From positions 1-6,166 of the forward strand of contig JAZQBL010000021.1 of the NCBI GenBank assembly GCA_045545665.1: a stretch of 6,166 bases of DNA, written 5' to 3'. This stretch comes from RGIG7213 sp045545665. Its GTDB lineage: Bacteria > Bacillota > Clostridia > Oscillospirales > CAG-272. Position numbers and translations under genes: made by a program. The notes under the pieces were generated by a model. It made no database searches, had not been told where the DNA came from, and saw only the letters and a program-made list of their open reading frames with translations. Shown here piece by piece: positions 1 through 5,887 of the stretch. Numbering within the stretch: the first letter of the stretch is position 1; each line of letters begins with the position of its first letter.

Positions 1-484
<484 letters not shown>

Positions 485-571
485 ATTGTATTAAAACTTA
501 CACATCTCTGTGCAAGATCCAATCAGAGTTTGTTCTGTTTTGCTCTTTTACTTTTTTGTAAGAGTATTTTT

Positions 572-594
572 GATATCCGTCGTGTCCGGATATC
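572..594 (-). repeat. Inverted repeat in the 16S leader
   Basis: Perfect 8-base arms GATATCCG (572-579) and CGGATATC (587-594) enclose a 7-base loop. The repeat lies about 90 bases upstream of the mature 16S 5' end, inside the transcribed leader. It is not followed by a T tract in the direction of rRNA transcription, so it does not look like a terminator. A role in leader folding or pre-rRNA processing is an inference. A second, imperfect repeat (CTCTTTTAC / GTAAGAG) lies next to it at 543-564. Confidence 0.55.
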
Positions 595-690
595 TTCCAC
601 TTTATGTGATTCTTAAAAGGAATTGTCGAGATTCTTTGCATCATGTATTTCTAAGCTTTTGCTTTATACTTCGCTTCTTTTATCTCGTCT

Positions 691-714
691 GTTATTCAAT
701 TTTCAAGGACCAAG
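691..714 (-). promoter_or_regulatory. boxA-like antitermination element of the rRNA leader
   Basis: On the minus strand the leader reads CTTGGTCCTTGAAAATTGAA followed by TAAC. This is the CTTTGAAAACTGAATA-type motif that recurs in rRNA leaders and spacers of Firmicutes, where the boxA region recruits Nus factors to make rRNA transcription resistant to Rho. It lies about 20-40 bases downstream of the proximal promoter start site, the usual place. The match is by memory of the motif only. Confidence 0.5.
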
Positions 715-742
715 TCCGTCCCGCTCTCGCGGCGACTCGTAT

Positions 743-771
743 ATACTATCACACTTTCTCGATTTTGTCAA
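743..771 (-). promoter_or_regulatory. rRNA promoter P2 (proximal)
   Basis: On the minus strand the -35 box is a perfect TTGACA (766-771). After a 17-base spacer comes the -10 box TAGTAT (743-748). Transcription should start near 735 and run left into the 16S leader. The spacer ends in AAAGTGTGA, identical to the distal promoter. The region upstream is A/T-rich in the minus-strand sense, as expected of an UP element. Confidence 0.9.
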
Positions 772-836
772 CCCCTTTTTTGAAATTTCTTCAAAAAATT
801 TTTTGACTCATCCGTGTGTACTATATACTGTTTTTT

Positions 837-854
837 CCACACTTTTCCGTGTGG
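837..854 (-). repeat. Hairpin at the predicted 5' end of the distal rRNA transcript
   Basis: CCACAC (837-842) and GTGTGG (849-854) form a perfect 6-base stem with a 6-base loop. The repeat starts almost exactly where transcription from the distal promoter should begin, so it would be a 5'-terminal RNA hairpin or a DNA operator covering +1. No T tract follows it in the rRNA direction. Function is unknown. Confidence 0.5.
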
Positions 855-860
855 ATTCTC

Positions 861-889
861 AATATATCACACTTTACCGCTTTTGTCAA
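861..889 (-). promoter_or_regulatory. rRNA promoter P1 (distal)
   Basis: On the minus strand the -35 box is a perfect TTGACA (884-889), the spacer is 17 bases, and the -10 box is TATATT (861-866). It shares the spacer ending AAAGTGTGA with P2, 118 bases away. The DNA just upstream (890-960) is rich in A runs on the minus strand, which fits an UP element. Start of transcription is expected near 854. Confidence 0.9.
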
Positions 890-992
890 GGGGTTTTTGG
901 GAAAAAGTTGTTGTTTTTTTGGAATAATTCAGCTTTTTTCTTTCTTTTTTGACTTTATTTCTTATATTCAGCAAAAGAAAGGTGTTTTTTCA

Positions 993-1880
993 CTACAGGT
1001 AATACTTTATGGTGGGTTCTATCCAATATGCAAAAGTTGCACCCGGCGAGAATTTTTCGCAGTTTTTCATCTTTTTATAAAGTGCGACGCCGTCTGACGG
1101 GTCGTGCCAGATATCCGTAAAGATAAAATCGTAATTTTCTTTCGGTGCTTCTTTTTCCGCATATTCAAAAGCATCGCTTTTTATTACATTTATTTTATCC
1201 TTAAACGGGAACGACGGAAGGAGATACTTTTTGAACATTTCTATTATTTCATCTTCCCTTTCGACGACCGTTACCGAGCTTACATTTTCTTTCAGAGAGA
1301 CCATAAACGCATAATATCCTATGCCGAGTCCGTACGTCAGAACCTTGCCGTGTGCGTTTTCAACATGCGGTGCCATCGTTTTTATTTCATTCGGCGTTAC
1401 CGTCATCCATTCTCTGCCGTTTTCATAAACAACGGGATACGTAAAGTTTTCCTTGAAAAATCCTATCTGCGGCACGACACGTCCTTCAGACATATATTTA
1501 AAATCGTCACAGACGAATATTTCATACGGCTTGTATGACGCCTTGCCAAACGACCAGCGTTTGCCTTTAATATTCGGAAAATCTACCGTTTTATAATAAG
1601 GATCGTTTTCATACTCGCTTCTTTCAAGCAGATGGACCGTATCAAAGAAATACTGCTTATACAAAATATTATGCGCAGGTATTTTGTCGATATCGAGTCC
1701 GCAGGAGCGTGCAAGCAGAGCTGCCATTATATCCCTTTCGGATATGGTTCCGTCTGCGGAAAGCTCTTTCACAAGCTCTCCGCTTATAAAATCGGGAATA
1801 TTATTCAGTATATAGCTGAGTTTTTCAAGTAAAAAGCCGTTAAACCTTTTGTAAACATCATCGTTTAATTGGATGCTCAT
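993..1880 (-). CDS. Class I SAM-dependent methyltransferase / spermidine-synthase-like protein
   Basis: The 295-residue protein has a Rossmann-type core in its second half. A glycine-rich loop YGLGIGYYA lies at 183-191 (motif I, SAM or decarboxylated SAM binding). An acidic residue follows the next strand (E208 in VTVVERE), then SDAFEY at 235-240, and the strand YDFIFTDIWHDPSDG at 250-264 takes the place of the catalytic post-motif IV region. Residues 1-110 form a helical N-terminal part with no family I recognise. The enzyme substrate cannot be read from the sequence. The start is an ATG overlapping the pepD stop (ATGA, 1877-1880), with AAAGG about 11 bases upstream, so translation is probably coupled. 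It ends with TAG. It is the last gene of the operon before the rRNA promoters. A true spermidine synthase is unlikely because the usual GGGDG and aminopropyltransferase signatures are absent. Confidence 0.8.
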   Translation of the reverse strand: MSIQLNDDVYKRFNGFLLEKLSYILNNIPDFISGELVKELSADGTISERDIMAALLARSCGLDIDKIPAHNILYKQYFFDTVHLLERSEYENDPYYKTVDFPNIKGKRWSFGKASYKPYEIFVCDDFKYMSEGRVVPQIGFFKENFTYPVVYENGREWMTVTPNEIKTMAPHVENAHGKVLTYGLGIGYYAFMVSLKENVSSVTVVEREDEIIEMFKKYLLPSFPFKDKINVIKSDAFEYAEKEAPKENYDFIFTDIWHDPSDGVALYKKMKNCEKFSPGATFAYWIEPTIKYYL

Positions 1881-3280
1881 ATATCTTTTGACCTTTCAAG
1901 GCACAAGCTTACCGTCTTAAAAACACGGTTGAATGATTCTATTTCCATAAACTCTGCCGTTGTATGAACGTAATTCATCTGCGGACCTATTGCGATTATA
2001 TCGAGCGACGGAAGCGCGCCTGATATTATTCCGCACTCAAGTCCTGCGTGGATAGCCGTTATTTTTATATCTTTTCCCGTAACGGTCTTATAAGCATCCG
2101 CATACAGACCTCTGAGGCGGGAGCTTTCTTTAAACTTCCAACCCGGATATTCCTGTCCTTTTTCACTGCTGTATCCGTATGTTTTGGAAACTCTTGCATA
2201 CTCTTCCCAGACAGAATTTCTTTCTTCATCATCCTCTGAACGGACAGAAAGGCAGAGTTCAACAGCTCCGTTTTCGATTTTAACGATACCCATATTCGCG
2301 GACGTGCTCACAAAACCTTCAACGCTTGAAGACATTTTTATAATGCCGGTTTTAAGCTTTGATACGAGAGAGCATACACTTTCCGTATCTTCATTTGAAA
2401 TACAGCTTCCGCCGTTTGTTTTTTCTATATTTATATATATATCCTTATCTTCATCACAGAGAGCGGGCAAAAGCTCTTCTTTGAGCTTTTTGCTTTCTTC
2501 ATTTGCAAGACCGGCATCGCAGGCGACAGTTGCAACAGCATACGGCGTTATTGCATTATCCTTACTTCCGCCTTCGAAAAAGCAAAGGCGTGCGCCTTTT
2601 TTGCAAAGTCTTGAAATAAGTTCAAACATAACGAGCGAAGCGTTTGTACGGTTTTTATCTATATCCGCACCCGAATGTCCGCCCGCAAGACCGCCGACGG
2701 TTATTTTTACGCACTCGTCTTTTTCCTCGGTCGGATATTTATTTTCAAGCTTTACGCGCAGACCGCCTGCACACGACGTGAGTATCTCGTCTTCCTCTTC
2801 TCCGTCTATATTTATCATAAAATCAGCAGTTATTTTACTGTAATCAAAGCTTGATGCACCGCAAAGTCCCGTTTCTTCCTCTGCAGTAAAAAGGCACTGA
2901 AGATACGGTGTTTTATGATCTTCCGAAAGCAATGCGAGCATTATTGCAACAGCTGCTCCGTTATCTGCGCCGAGTGTTGTTCCGTGTGCTTTGAGCATTC
3001 CGTTTTCTTCGTAGACGTCTATGGGATCCTTTGAAAAATCGTGGTCTGAGTCTATATCTTTTTCGCACACCATATCCGTATGCCCCTGGATACAGAAGGA
3101 GGGCGCGTTTTCGTATCCTTCCGACGGCTGTTTGTTTATAAGGACGTTTCTGTTTTCATCACGGTAATATTCAAGCCCGTGCTTTTCTGCAAATTCACAC
3201 AGATAATCCGCTATTTTTTCCTCTTTACCCGACGGTCTCGGGATCTTTGAAATTTCATAAAAATACTGAAGATGTGTCAT
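1877..3280 (-). CDS. pepD: Aminoacyl-histidine dipeptidase (cytosolic non-specific dipeptidase, M20C)
   Basis: The 467-residue protein matches PepD/M20C along its whole length; the E. coli enzyme has about 485 residues. Family members are dizinc hydrolases in the cytosol that split Xaa-His and many other dipeptides. The metal and catalytic sites are all visible: H67 and D69 in QGHTDMVCEK, the bridging D106 in TLGADNGAA, the Glu pair E135-E136 in TAEEETGLCGA, D159 in INIDGEEEDE, and H411 in IHAGLECGI. GGHSGADID (200-208) marks the start of the lid/dimerisation domain. The ATG at 3280 is preceded by AGAGG at 5-base spacing. There is no signal peptide. The gene is 22 bases downstream of the preceding operon gene and overlaps the next one by 4 bases. 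A likely role is recycling of dipeptides from uptake or protein turnover. No residue appears to be missing. Confidence 0.95.
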   Translation of the reverse strand: MTHLQYFYEISKIPRPSGKEEKIADYLCEFAEKHGLEYYRDENRNVLINKQPSEGYENAPSFCIQGHTDMVCEKDIDSDHDFSKDPIDVYEENGMLKAHGTTLGADNGAAVAIMLALLSEDHKTPYLQCLFTAEEETGLCGASSFDYSKITADFMINIDGEEEDEILTSCAGGLRVKLENKYPTEEKDECVKITVGGLAGGHSGADIDKNRTNASLVMFELISRLCKKGARLCFFEGGSKDNAITPYAVATVACDAGLANEESKKLKEELLPALCDEDKDIYINIEKTNGGSCISNEDTESVCSLVSKLKTGIIKMSSSVEGFVSTSANMGIVKIENGAVELCLSVRSEDDEERNSVWEEYARVSKTYGYSSEKGQEYPGWKFKESSRLRGLYADAYKTVTGKDIKITAIHAGLECGIISGALPSLDIIAIGPQMNYVHTTAEFMEIESFNRVFKTVSLCLERSKDI

Positions 3281-3302
3281 TTTTTCCTCTTTTATCCGAA
3301 TT

Positions 3303-4046
3303 TTACGGCTCGATACCGTATATATACGCTCTTCCTTTTTTGCCTTTTACACTTACTGCACCGCATTCGCACAAAGTTTTAAGCGCTGCTGACAGACGCA
3401 TACCGCACAGTCCGCTTGCCTTTGCAAATTCTTTTGCGGTAAATTCTTCACCGAGATCGGGAGGTATAAGCTTTGAATATTCGCCGCAGCCGAGTGACAT
3501 TGCCGAAACAAACGACGTCGGCACTCTGTCATATCTTACGGTCCTTCCCTTCCTTTTCGGATTGTCGTATCTGTATTCCGTTATTTCAAGCATACAGATA
3601 TGTATTTTCAAATTAGGATCGTTGAGCTTTTTTCTTATATAAAACAACTCGGGCAGTATTTCCTGTATTCTGCCTTTTTTAGGCGATCTTCTCGGCTTTG
3701 ACACGTCGCCCGTTTCCTTGTCTATTTTACTTATACGCTTGACGTACGCCACGGGATACACGATATCCACCTTATGCTCGGGCAAAAATGCCTCAAGCTT
3801 TTTTTCGAGATTCCCGAAAGCTCTCGTTTGAATTTCCGTCACCCTGCCGTCTTTGAAAATATCCGCTATATATCCGCACAGAGGAACCTCGTGATATTTC
3901 ATATCCGGACACACGAAGTATTTCAGTATCATATGGAGCGAGCCTTCCGACAAAGTACCTATATTATACCGCTTGTGTTCACCTTTGAAATATTCATCCT
4001 TCGCTTTTTCAAAGCGGAATTCATTAAAAAAAGTGTCCTCGGTCAT
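3303..4046 (-). CDS. Conserved clostridial protein of unknown function, possible nuclease-like core plus winged helix
   Basis: The 247-residue protein belongs to a family I recall as conserved hypothetical proteins in many Clostridia. Recurrent blocks are EGSLHMILKYFV (34-45), EIQTRAFGNLEKKLEAFLPEHKVDIVYPVA (71-100), a basic SKPRRSPKKGR stretch (116-126) and ITEYRYDNPKRKGR (155-168). The order E34, D62 (in YIADIF) and E71-x-Q73 resembles the active-site layout of PD-(D/E)XK nucleases with Gln in place of Lys; this is an inference. Residues 201-247 (FTAKEFAKA...GKKGRAYIY) look like a winged helix-turn-helix. The start ATG has AAGGAAG upstream. It is first in the operon, with a good promoter at 4109-4137. 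The function is not known; DNA or RNA binding seems likely. Confidence 0.8.
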   Translation of the reverse strand: MTEDTFFNEFRFEKAKDEYFKGEHKRYNIGTLSEGSLHMILKYFVCPDMKYHEVPLCGYIADIFKDGRVTEIQTRAFGNLEKKLEAFLPEHKVDIVYPVAYVKRISKIDKETGDVSKPRRSPKKGRIQEILPELFYIRKKLNDPNLKIHICMLEITEYRYDNPKRKGRTVRYDRVPTSFVSAMSLGCGEYSKLIPPDLGEEFTAKEFAKASGLCGMRLSAALKTLCECGAVSVKGKKGRAYIYGIEP

Positions 4047-4108
4047 TTTTTCACTTCCTTACAACACGAATATGAGCTTCTCTGCACGGTATTTTTCTTA
4101 ACGGTACG

Positions 4109-4137
4109 ATTTTACCATATATTTTATCAAAATTCAA
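4109..4137 (-). promoter_or_regulatory. Promoter of the three-gene operon
   Basis: On the minus strand the -35 box is TTGAAT (4132-4137), the spacer is 17 bases, and the -10 box is TAAAAT (4109-4114). The expected start is near 4102, giving a leader of about 55 bases before the ATG at 4046. Two direct copies of ACGGTA (plus strand, 4086-4091 and 4101-4106, 15 bases apart) sit at and just after the start site and could be an operator. Confidence 0.7.
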
Positions 4138-4170
4138 TGCTTTATTTTCCGAATTATTAAAACATTGTTG

Positions 4171-4199
4171 TTGATATAATGAAGTGTTTGTGTTAAAAT
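4171..4199 (+). promoter_or_regulatory. Promoter of the XRE-family regulator gene
   Basis: TTGATA (4171-4176), a 17-base spacer and TAAAAT (4194-4199) form a good sigma-A type promoter. Expected start is about 4206, leaving a leader of some 23 bases. It is back to back with the operon promoter: the two -35 boxes are only 33 bases apart, so a repressor bound between them could act on both. Confidence 0.7.
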
Positions 4200-4228
4200 C
4201 AAATAAAATACTTACTATCGGTGAAATT

Positions 4229-5122
4229 ATGAACTTAGGAGAAAAGATAAAATATTTCAGATTGAAGCAAGGGCTTACGCAGTCACAGCTTGCGGGAGAT
4301 TTTATAACGAGGAATATGCTTTCCAAAATTGAAAACGGAAGCGCATCTCCTTCCCTTGCCACAATAGATCATATTGCATCAAAGCTTTCTATTCCTCGCA
4401 GTTTCCTTTTGTCGGAAAAGGACGATATAGCAGAATTTGAAAAAGACCGTTCGCTCAACGAGCTTAAGCAAATGTACAAAGACGGCGCATACAGCGAGCT
4501 TGTCGAAAGGTTTGAGCGTTGCCGTGACGATTCGCTCGACGACGAGACGTCTGCTTTGCTTGCGGACTGCTGTCTTAATCTCGGCGTTGAAAAATACAAG
4601 TCGGGTGATATGGTAAATGCTGAAAAATATTTTTGCTCGTGTATAAGCCACTGCGACAAAACCGTATACAACACCGATAATTTAAGAAAAAACGCAAAGC
4701 TGTACGTCAATCTTATCAATTTTTACTTCGGCAAATACGCAGGTGATTTTGAAGATTTTTCCGACGACTCGTTTTTCGGAAACGACTGTCTTTGCGAATA
4801 CTTATACGTGTACTGTCTTAATCTTATTGACTCGGGCGGTGCGGAATATGCAATATCCGCCGCAGAGCTTCCGCTTTTTTCAAACGAGTCGTACGTGATG
4901 CACATACACGCAAGATACGAAATGTCAAAAAACAACGTGAAGGAAGCAAAGCAGATCATGCTCGATATTCTGAAAAGAAATAAAAAAGAGCATACTTGCC
5001 AGCTTTTATATAATGTGTATTCAGATCTCGAAGCGATATGCCGTTCGGGTGAGGATTACAAAAACGCATACAAATACGCCACTTTGAAAGGTGAGCTTTA
5101 TTCAGCTCTCATAAGAGTTTGA
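4229..5122 (+). CDS. XRE-family helix-turn-helix transcriptional regulator with helical (TPR-like) C-terminal region
   Basis: The protein has 297 residues from this start. Residues 3-60 are a Cro/C1-type HTH: LGEKIKYFRLKQGLTQSQLA, then the recognition region ITRNMLSKIENGSASPSLATI and IASKLSIPRSFLL. The remainder (about 75-295) is made of helical units such as LVERFERCRDD, LNLGVEKYKSGDMVNAEKYF and ARYEMSKNNVKEAKQIMLDIL, with TPR-like spacing. This layout recalls RNPP/Rgg-type regulators, whose TPR domain binds a peptide, but no cognate peptide gene is seen. A GTG 15 codons upstream is open but lies before the predicted transcription start, so I chose the ATG with GGTG at 7-base spacing. The gene is divergent from the operon at 4046 and may control itself and that operon. 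It is cysteine-rich for a cytosolic regulator (about ten Cys). Confidence 0.88.
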   Translation: MNLGEKIKYFRLKQGLTQSQLAGDFITRNMLSKIENGSASPSLATIDHIASKLSIPRSFLLSEKDDIAEFEKDRSLNELKQMYKDGAYSELVERFERCRDDSLDDETSALLADCCLNLGVEKYKSGDMVNAEKYFCSCISHCDKTVYNTDNLRKNAKLYVNLINFYFGKYAGDFEDFSDDSFFGNDCLCEYLYVYCLNLIDSGGAEYAISAAELPLFSNESYVMHIHARYEMSKNNVKEAKQIMLDILKRNKKEHTCQLLYNVYSDLEAICRSGEDYKNAYKYATLKGELYSALIRV

Positions 5123-5126
5123 TCAG

Positions 5127-5159
5127 AGTCCTTTTGTCACTTGACAAAAGGACTTTTTT
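5127..5159 (+). terminator. Intrinsic terminator of the XRE regulator gene
   Basis: A perfect 12-base stem, AGTCCTTTTGTC (5127-5138) with GACAAAAGGACT (5143-5154), has a 4-base ACTT loop and is followed by a T run to 5159. It begins 5 bases after the stop codon. The loop and right arm also contain TTGACA, the -35 box of the next promoter. Confidence 0.95.
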
Positions 5160-5169
5160 GTGTTACCAT
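5141..5169 (+). promoter_or_regulatory. Promoter of the first riboswitch transcript, embedded in the preceding terminator
   Basis: A perfect TTGACA (5141-5146) is followed by a 17-base spacer and TACCAT (5164-5169). The -10 box is only 4/6 but has an extended TGT just before it (5161-5163). The expected start is near 5176, immediately before the riboswitch aptamer. The -35 box lies in the loop and right arm of the terminator hairpin. Confidence 0.65.
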
Positions 5170-5176
5170 AATCAAA

Positions 5177-5307
5177 CATATTGCATAAAGGACATTGAGG
5201 GAAGTTCGGTGAAAATCCGTCGCAACCGTCATTACCGTAATTGAGTTTTTCTCATAAGTCGGAATACCCACCAGACACACGCGAAGGTATAAGCATTTTT
5301 GGATATG
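5177..5307 (+). ncRNA. Cobalamin-type riboswitch 1 (aptamer)
   Basis: The core follows the cobalamin (B12-box) pattern in order: GAGGGAA (5197-5203), TTCGGTGAAAATCCG (5205-5219), a CAACCGTCATTACCGTAA segment (5223-5240) in the place of the usual CAGCCCCCGCNACTGTAA, and AAGTCGGAATACCCACC (5256-5272) in the place of AAGTCAGGANACCTGCC. CATAT (5177-5181) and ATATG (5303-5307) could form the closing P1 stem. Such RNAs bind adenosyl- or methylcobalamin and usually repress downstream genes when ligand is present. The CG-to-AT type change in the CCCGC part of the core is unusual. It is transcribed from the promoter at 5141-5169 and leads to a terminator hairpin and then the 98-residue gene. Confidence 0.8.
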
Positions 5308-5381
5308 AAAAGTGTAGCCATTTTCGTCGGTGTTTGATCAGAACCATATATCGACTGAATTGCTACGCTTTTTTATTGTTT
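5308..5381 (+). terminator. Terminator hairpin, expression platform of riboswitch 1
   Basis: AAAAGTGTAGC (5308-5318) pairs with GCTACGCTTTT (5362-5372), with one G-U pair. The 43-base loop contains its own small stem, GTCG (5326-5329) with CGAC (5352-5355). A T-rich tract follows (5369-5383). It starts right after the aptamer and ends about 40 bases before the start codon, as in transcriptional riboswitches. CAGACAC (5272-5278) at the aptamer's 3' edge could pair with GTGTTTG (5330-5336) in the loop; whether that acts as an antiterminator is a guess. Confidence 0.75.
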
Positions 5382-5418
5382 TTACAGTAAATAAGCTTTT
5401 TTATTTTTCGGAGGTATC

Positions 5419-5715
5419 ATGTCGGATAAAAAATACTCAAAAGAGGATTGCATTTCGCTGTTGAAAAATAAATATAACGATCTTCAATCTTCAGGATTGT
5501 CGCGCTATCCGCAGCGTTCAGATTTTTCCGACAGAGAAGTCGTTGCAATAAAAGCTTTCCTCGGACCGTGGCCAAGGGCTCTTGAAACAGCTGAAATAAA
5601 ACCGCCCCGCGATGACGGAAAACTGCAGAAAAATAAAGAAAAACGTATCCGCGCAAAGCGCGCAAAAATAGCCGCACGTAAAAAATCAGAAAACGACGAA
5701 GCAAGCGGCAACTGA
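5419..5715 (+). CDS. Small basic protein resembling the homing-endonuclease-associated repeat
   Basis: The protein has 98 residues. An N-terminal helical segment (YSKEDCISLLKNKYNDLQSSG, 6-26) leads to YPQRSDFSDREVVAIKAFLGPWPRALETAEI (30-60). The latter has the rhythm of the homing-endonuclease-associated repeat, which ends in an FGsWneALeaAGL-like block and is thought to fold as a DNA-binding helix-turn-helix. Residues 68-90 are a highly charged Lys/Arg tail (KNKEKRIRAKRAKIAARKK). There is no signal peptide, membrane segment or nuclease domain. A strong GGAGG (5410-5414) precedes the ATG, though only 4 bases away. The gene stands alone behind a cobalamin-type riboswitch with a terminator, so its expression should respond to corrinoid. 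No clear terminator follows, so the transcript may run into riboswitch 2. I believe similar small proteins occur in other Clostridia. Function unknown. Confidence 0.8.
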   Translation: MSDKKYSKEDCISLLKNKYNDLQSSGLSRYPQRSDFSDREVVAIKAFLGPWPRALETAEIKPPRDDGKLQKNKEKRIRAKRAKIAARKKSENDEASGN

Positions 5716-5729
5716 TATTTTTTATTTAT

Positions 5730-5744
5730 AATCCGATACGGATT
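5730..5744. repeat. Inverted repeat upstream of riboswitch 2
   Basis: AATCCG (5730-5735) and CGGATT (5739-5744) surround a 3-base ATA centre. No T tract follows on the plus strand, so it is not a convincing terminator for the 98-residue gene. It lies where the -35 region of the promoter candidate at 5754 should be, and may be an operator. Confidence 0.45.
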
Positions 5745-5753
5745 GAAAAGTTG

Positions 5754-5759
5754 TATACT
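5754..5759 (+). promoter_or_regulatory. Possible -10 box for the riboswitch 2 transcript
   Basis: TATACT matches the -10 consensus at 5 of 6 positions and sits 12 bases before the aptamer core. No -35 box is recognisable at 16-18 bases upstream, where the inverted repeat at 5730-5744 lies. Either the promoter needs an activator or riboswitch 2 is transcribed mainly by read-through from the upstream gene. Confidence 0.35.
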
Positions 5760-5870
5760 GAGTAGAAAAAGGAAATTCGGTACGAATCCGAAACAACCCC
5801 CATTTCTGTATTTGATCTTTCGAAACGACTGCATCATAAGTCAGAAACCTTTCCGTATTGTAAATTTGAG
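5760..5870 (+). ncRNA. Cobalamin-type riboswitch 2 (aptamer), somewhat divergent
   Basis: The order of blocks matches the cobalamin riboswitch and element 1: AAAGGAAA (5768-5775), TTCGGTACGAATCCGAA (5776-5792), ACAACCCCCATTTCTGTA (5793-5810) for the usual ACAGCCCCCGCNACTGTA, and CATAAGTCAGAAACCTTTCC (5835-5854) for AAGTCAGGANACCTGCC. The last block deviates most. Like element 1 it has AT where most family members have GC in the CCCGC core. It precedes a terminator and a gene for a secreted protein, a common target class for B12 riboswitches in gut Clostridia. It could be a true cobalamin sensor, a variant with altered corrinoid preference, or a decaying copy. Confidence 0.72.
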
Positions 5871-5887
5871 AATGCTTCTTGGTGAGG

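Larger units (their letters stand above)
485..992 (-). other. Non-coding region: rRNA leader, tandem promoters and upstream A-tract DNA
   Basis: This 508-base gap between the 16S gene and the methyltransferase gene holds the rRNA leader (485 to about 735), two promoters, a boxA-like motif and two clear inverted repeats, all listed separately. From 890 to 992 there are only A runs on the minus strand. I see no tRNA, no ribosome binding site with a following reading frame, and no hairpin plus T tract that would end transcripts from the operon upstream. Confidence 0.8.

Noticed and set aside
543..567. CTCTTTTAC / GTAAGAG as a terminator
   Set aside because: The arms are imperfect, it lies within the rRNA leader, and there is no T tract in the direction of rRNA transcription.
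510..1097. Overlapping plus-strand open frames rich in Phe and Leu
   Set aside because: They fall in the T-rich plus strand of the rRNA leader and promoter region; composition explains them.
2184..2843. 219-codon plus-strand open frame
   Set aside because: It is antisense to pepD, Ser/Pro-rich as expected of a shadow frame, while pepD shows full family conservation.
4175..4180. Perfect TATAAT as the regulator's -10 box
   Set aside because: No -35 box lies 16-18 bases upstream; TTGATA-17-TAAAAT just downstream is better balanced, though the TATAAT could contribute.
4184..4228. Upstream GTG start for the XRE regulator
   Set aside because: It precedes the predicted -10 box and transcription start, and the HTH domain begins naturally at the ATG at 4229.
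5505..5837. Minus-strand 110-codon open frame across the small gene and riboswitch 2
   Set aside because: It is antisense to a gene with a good ribosome binding site and crosses the aptamer; no start signal is seen.
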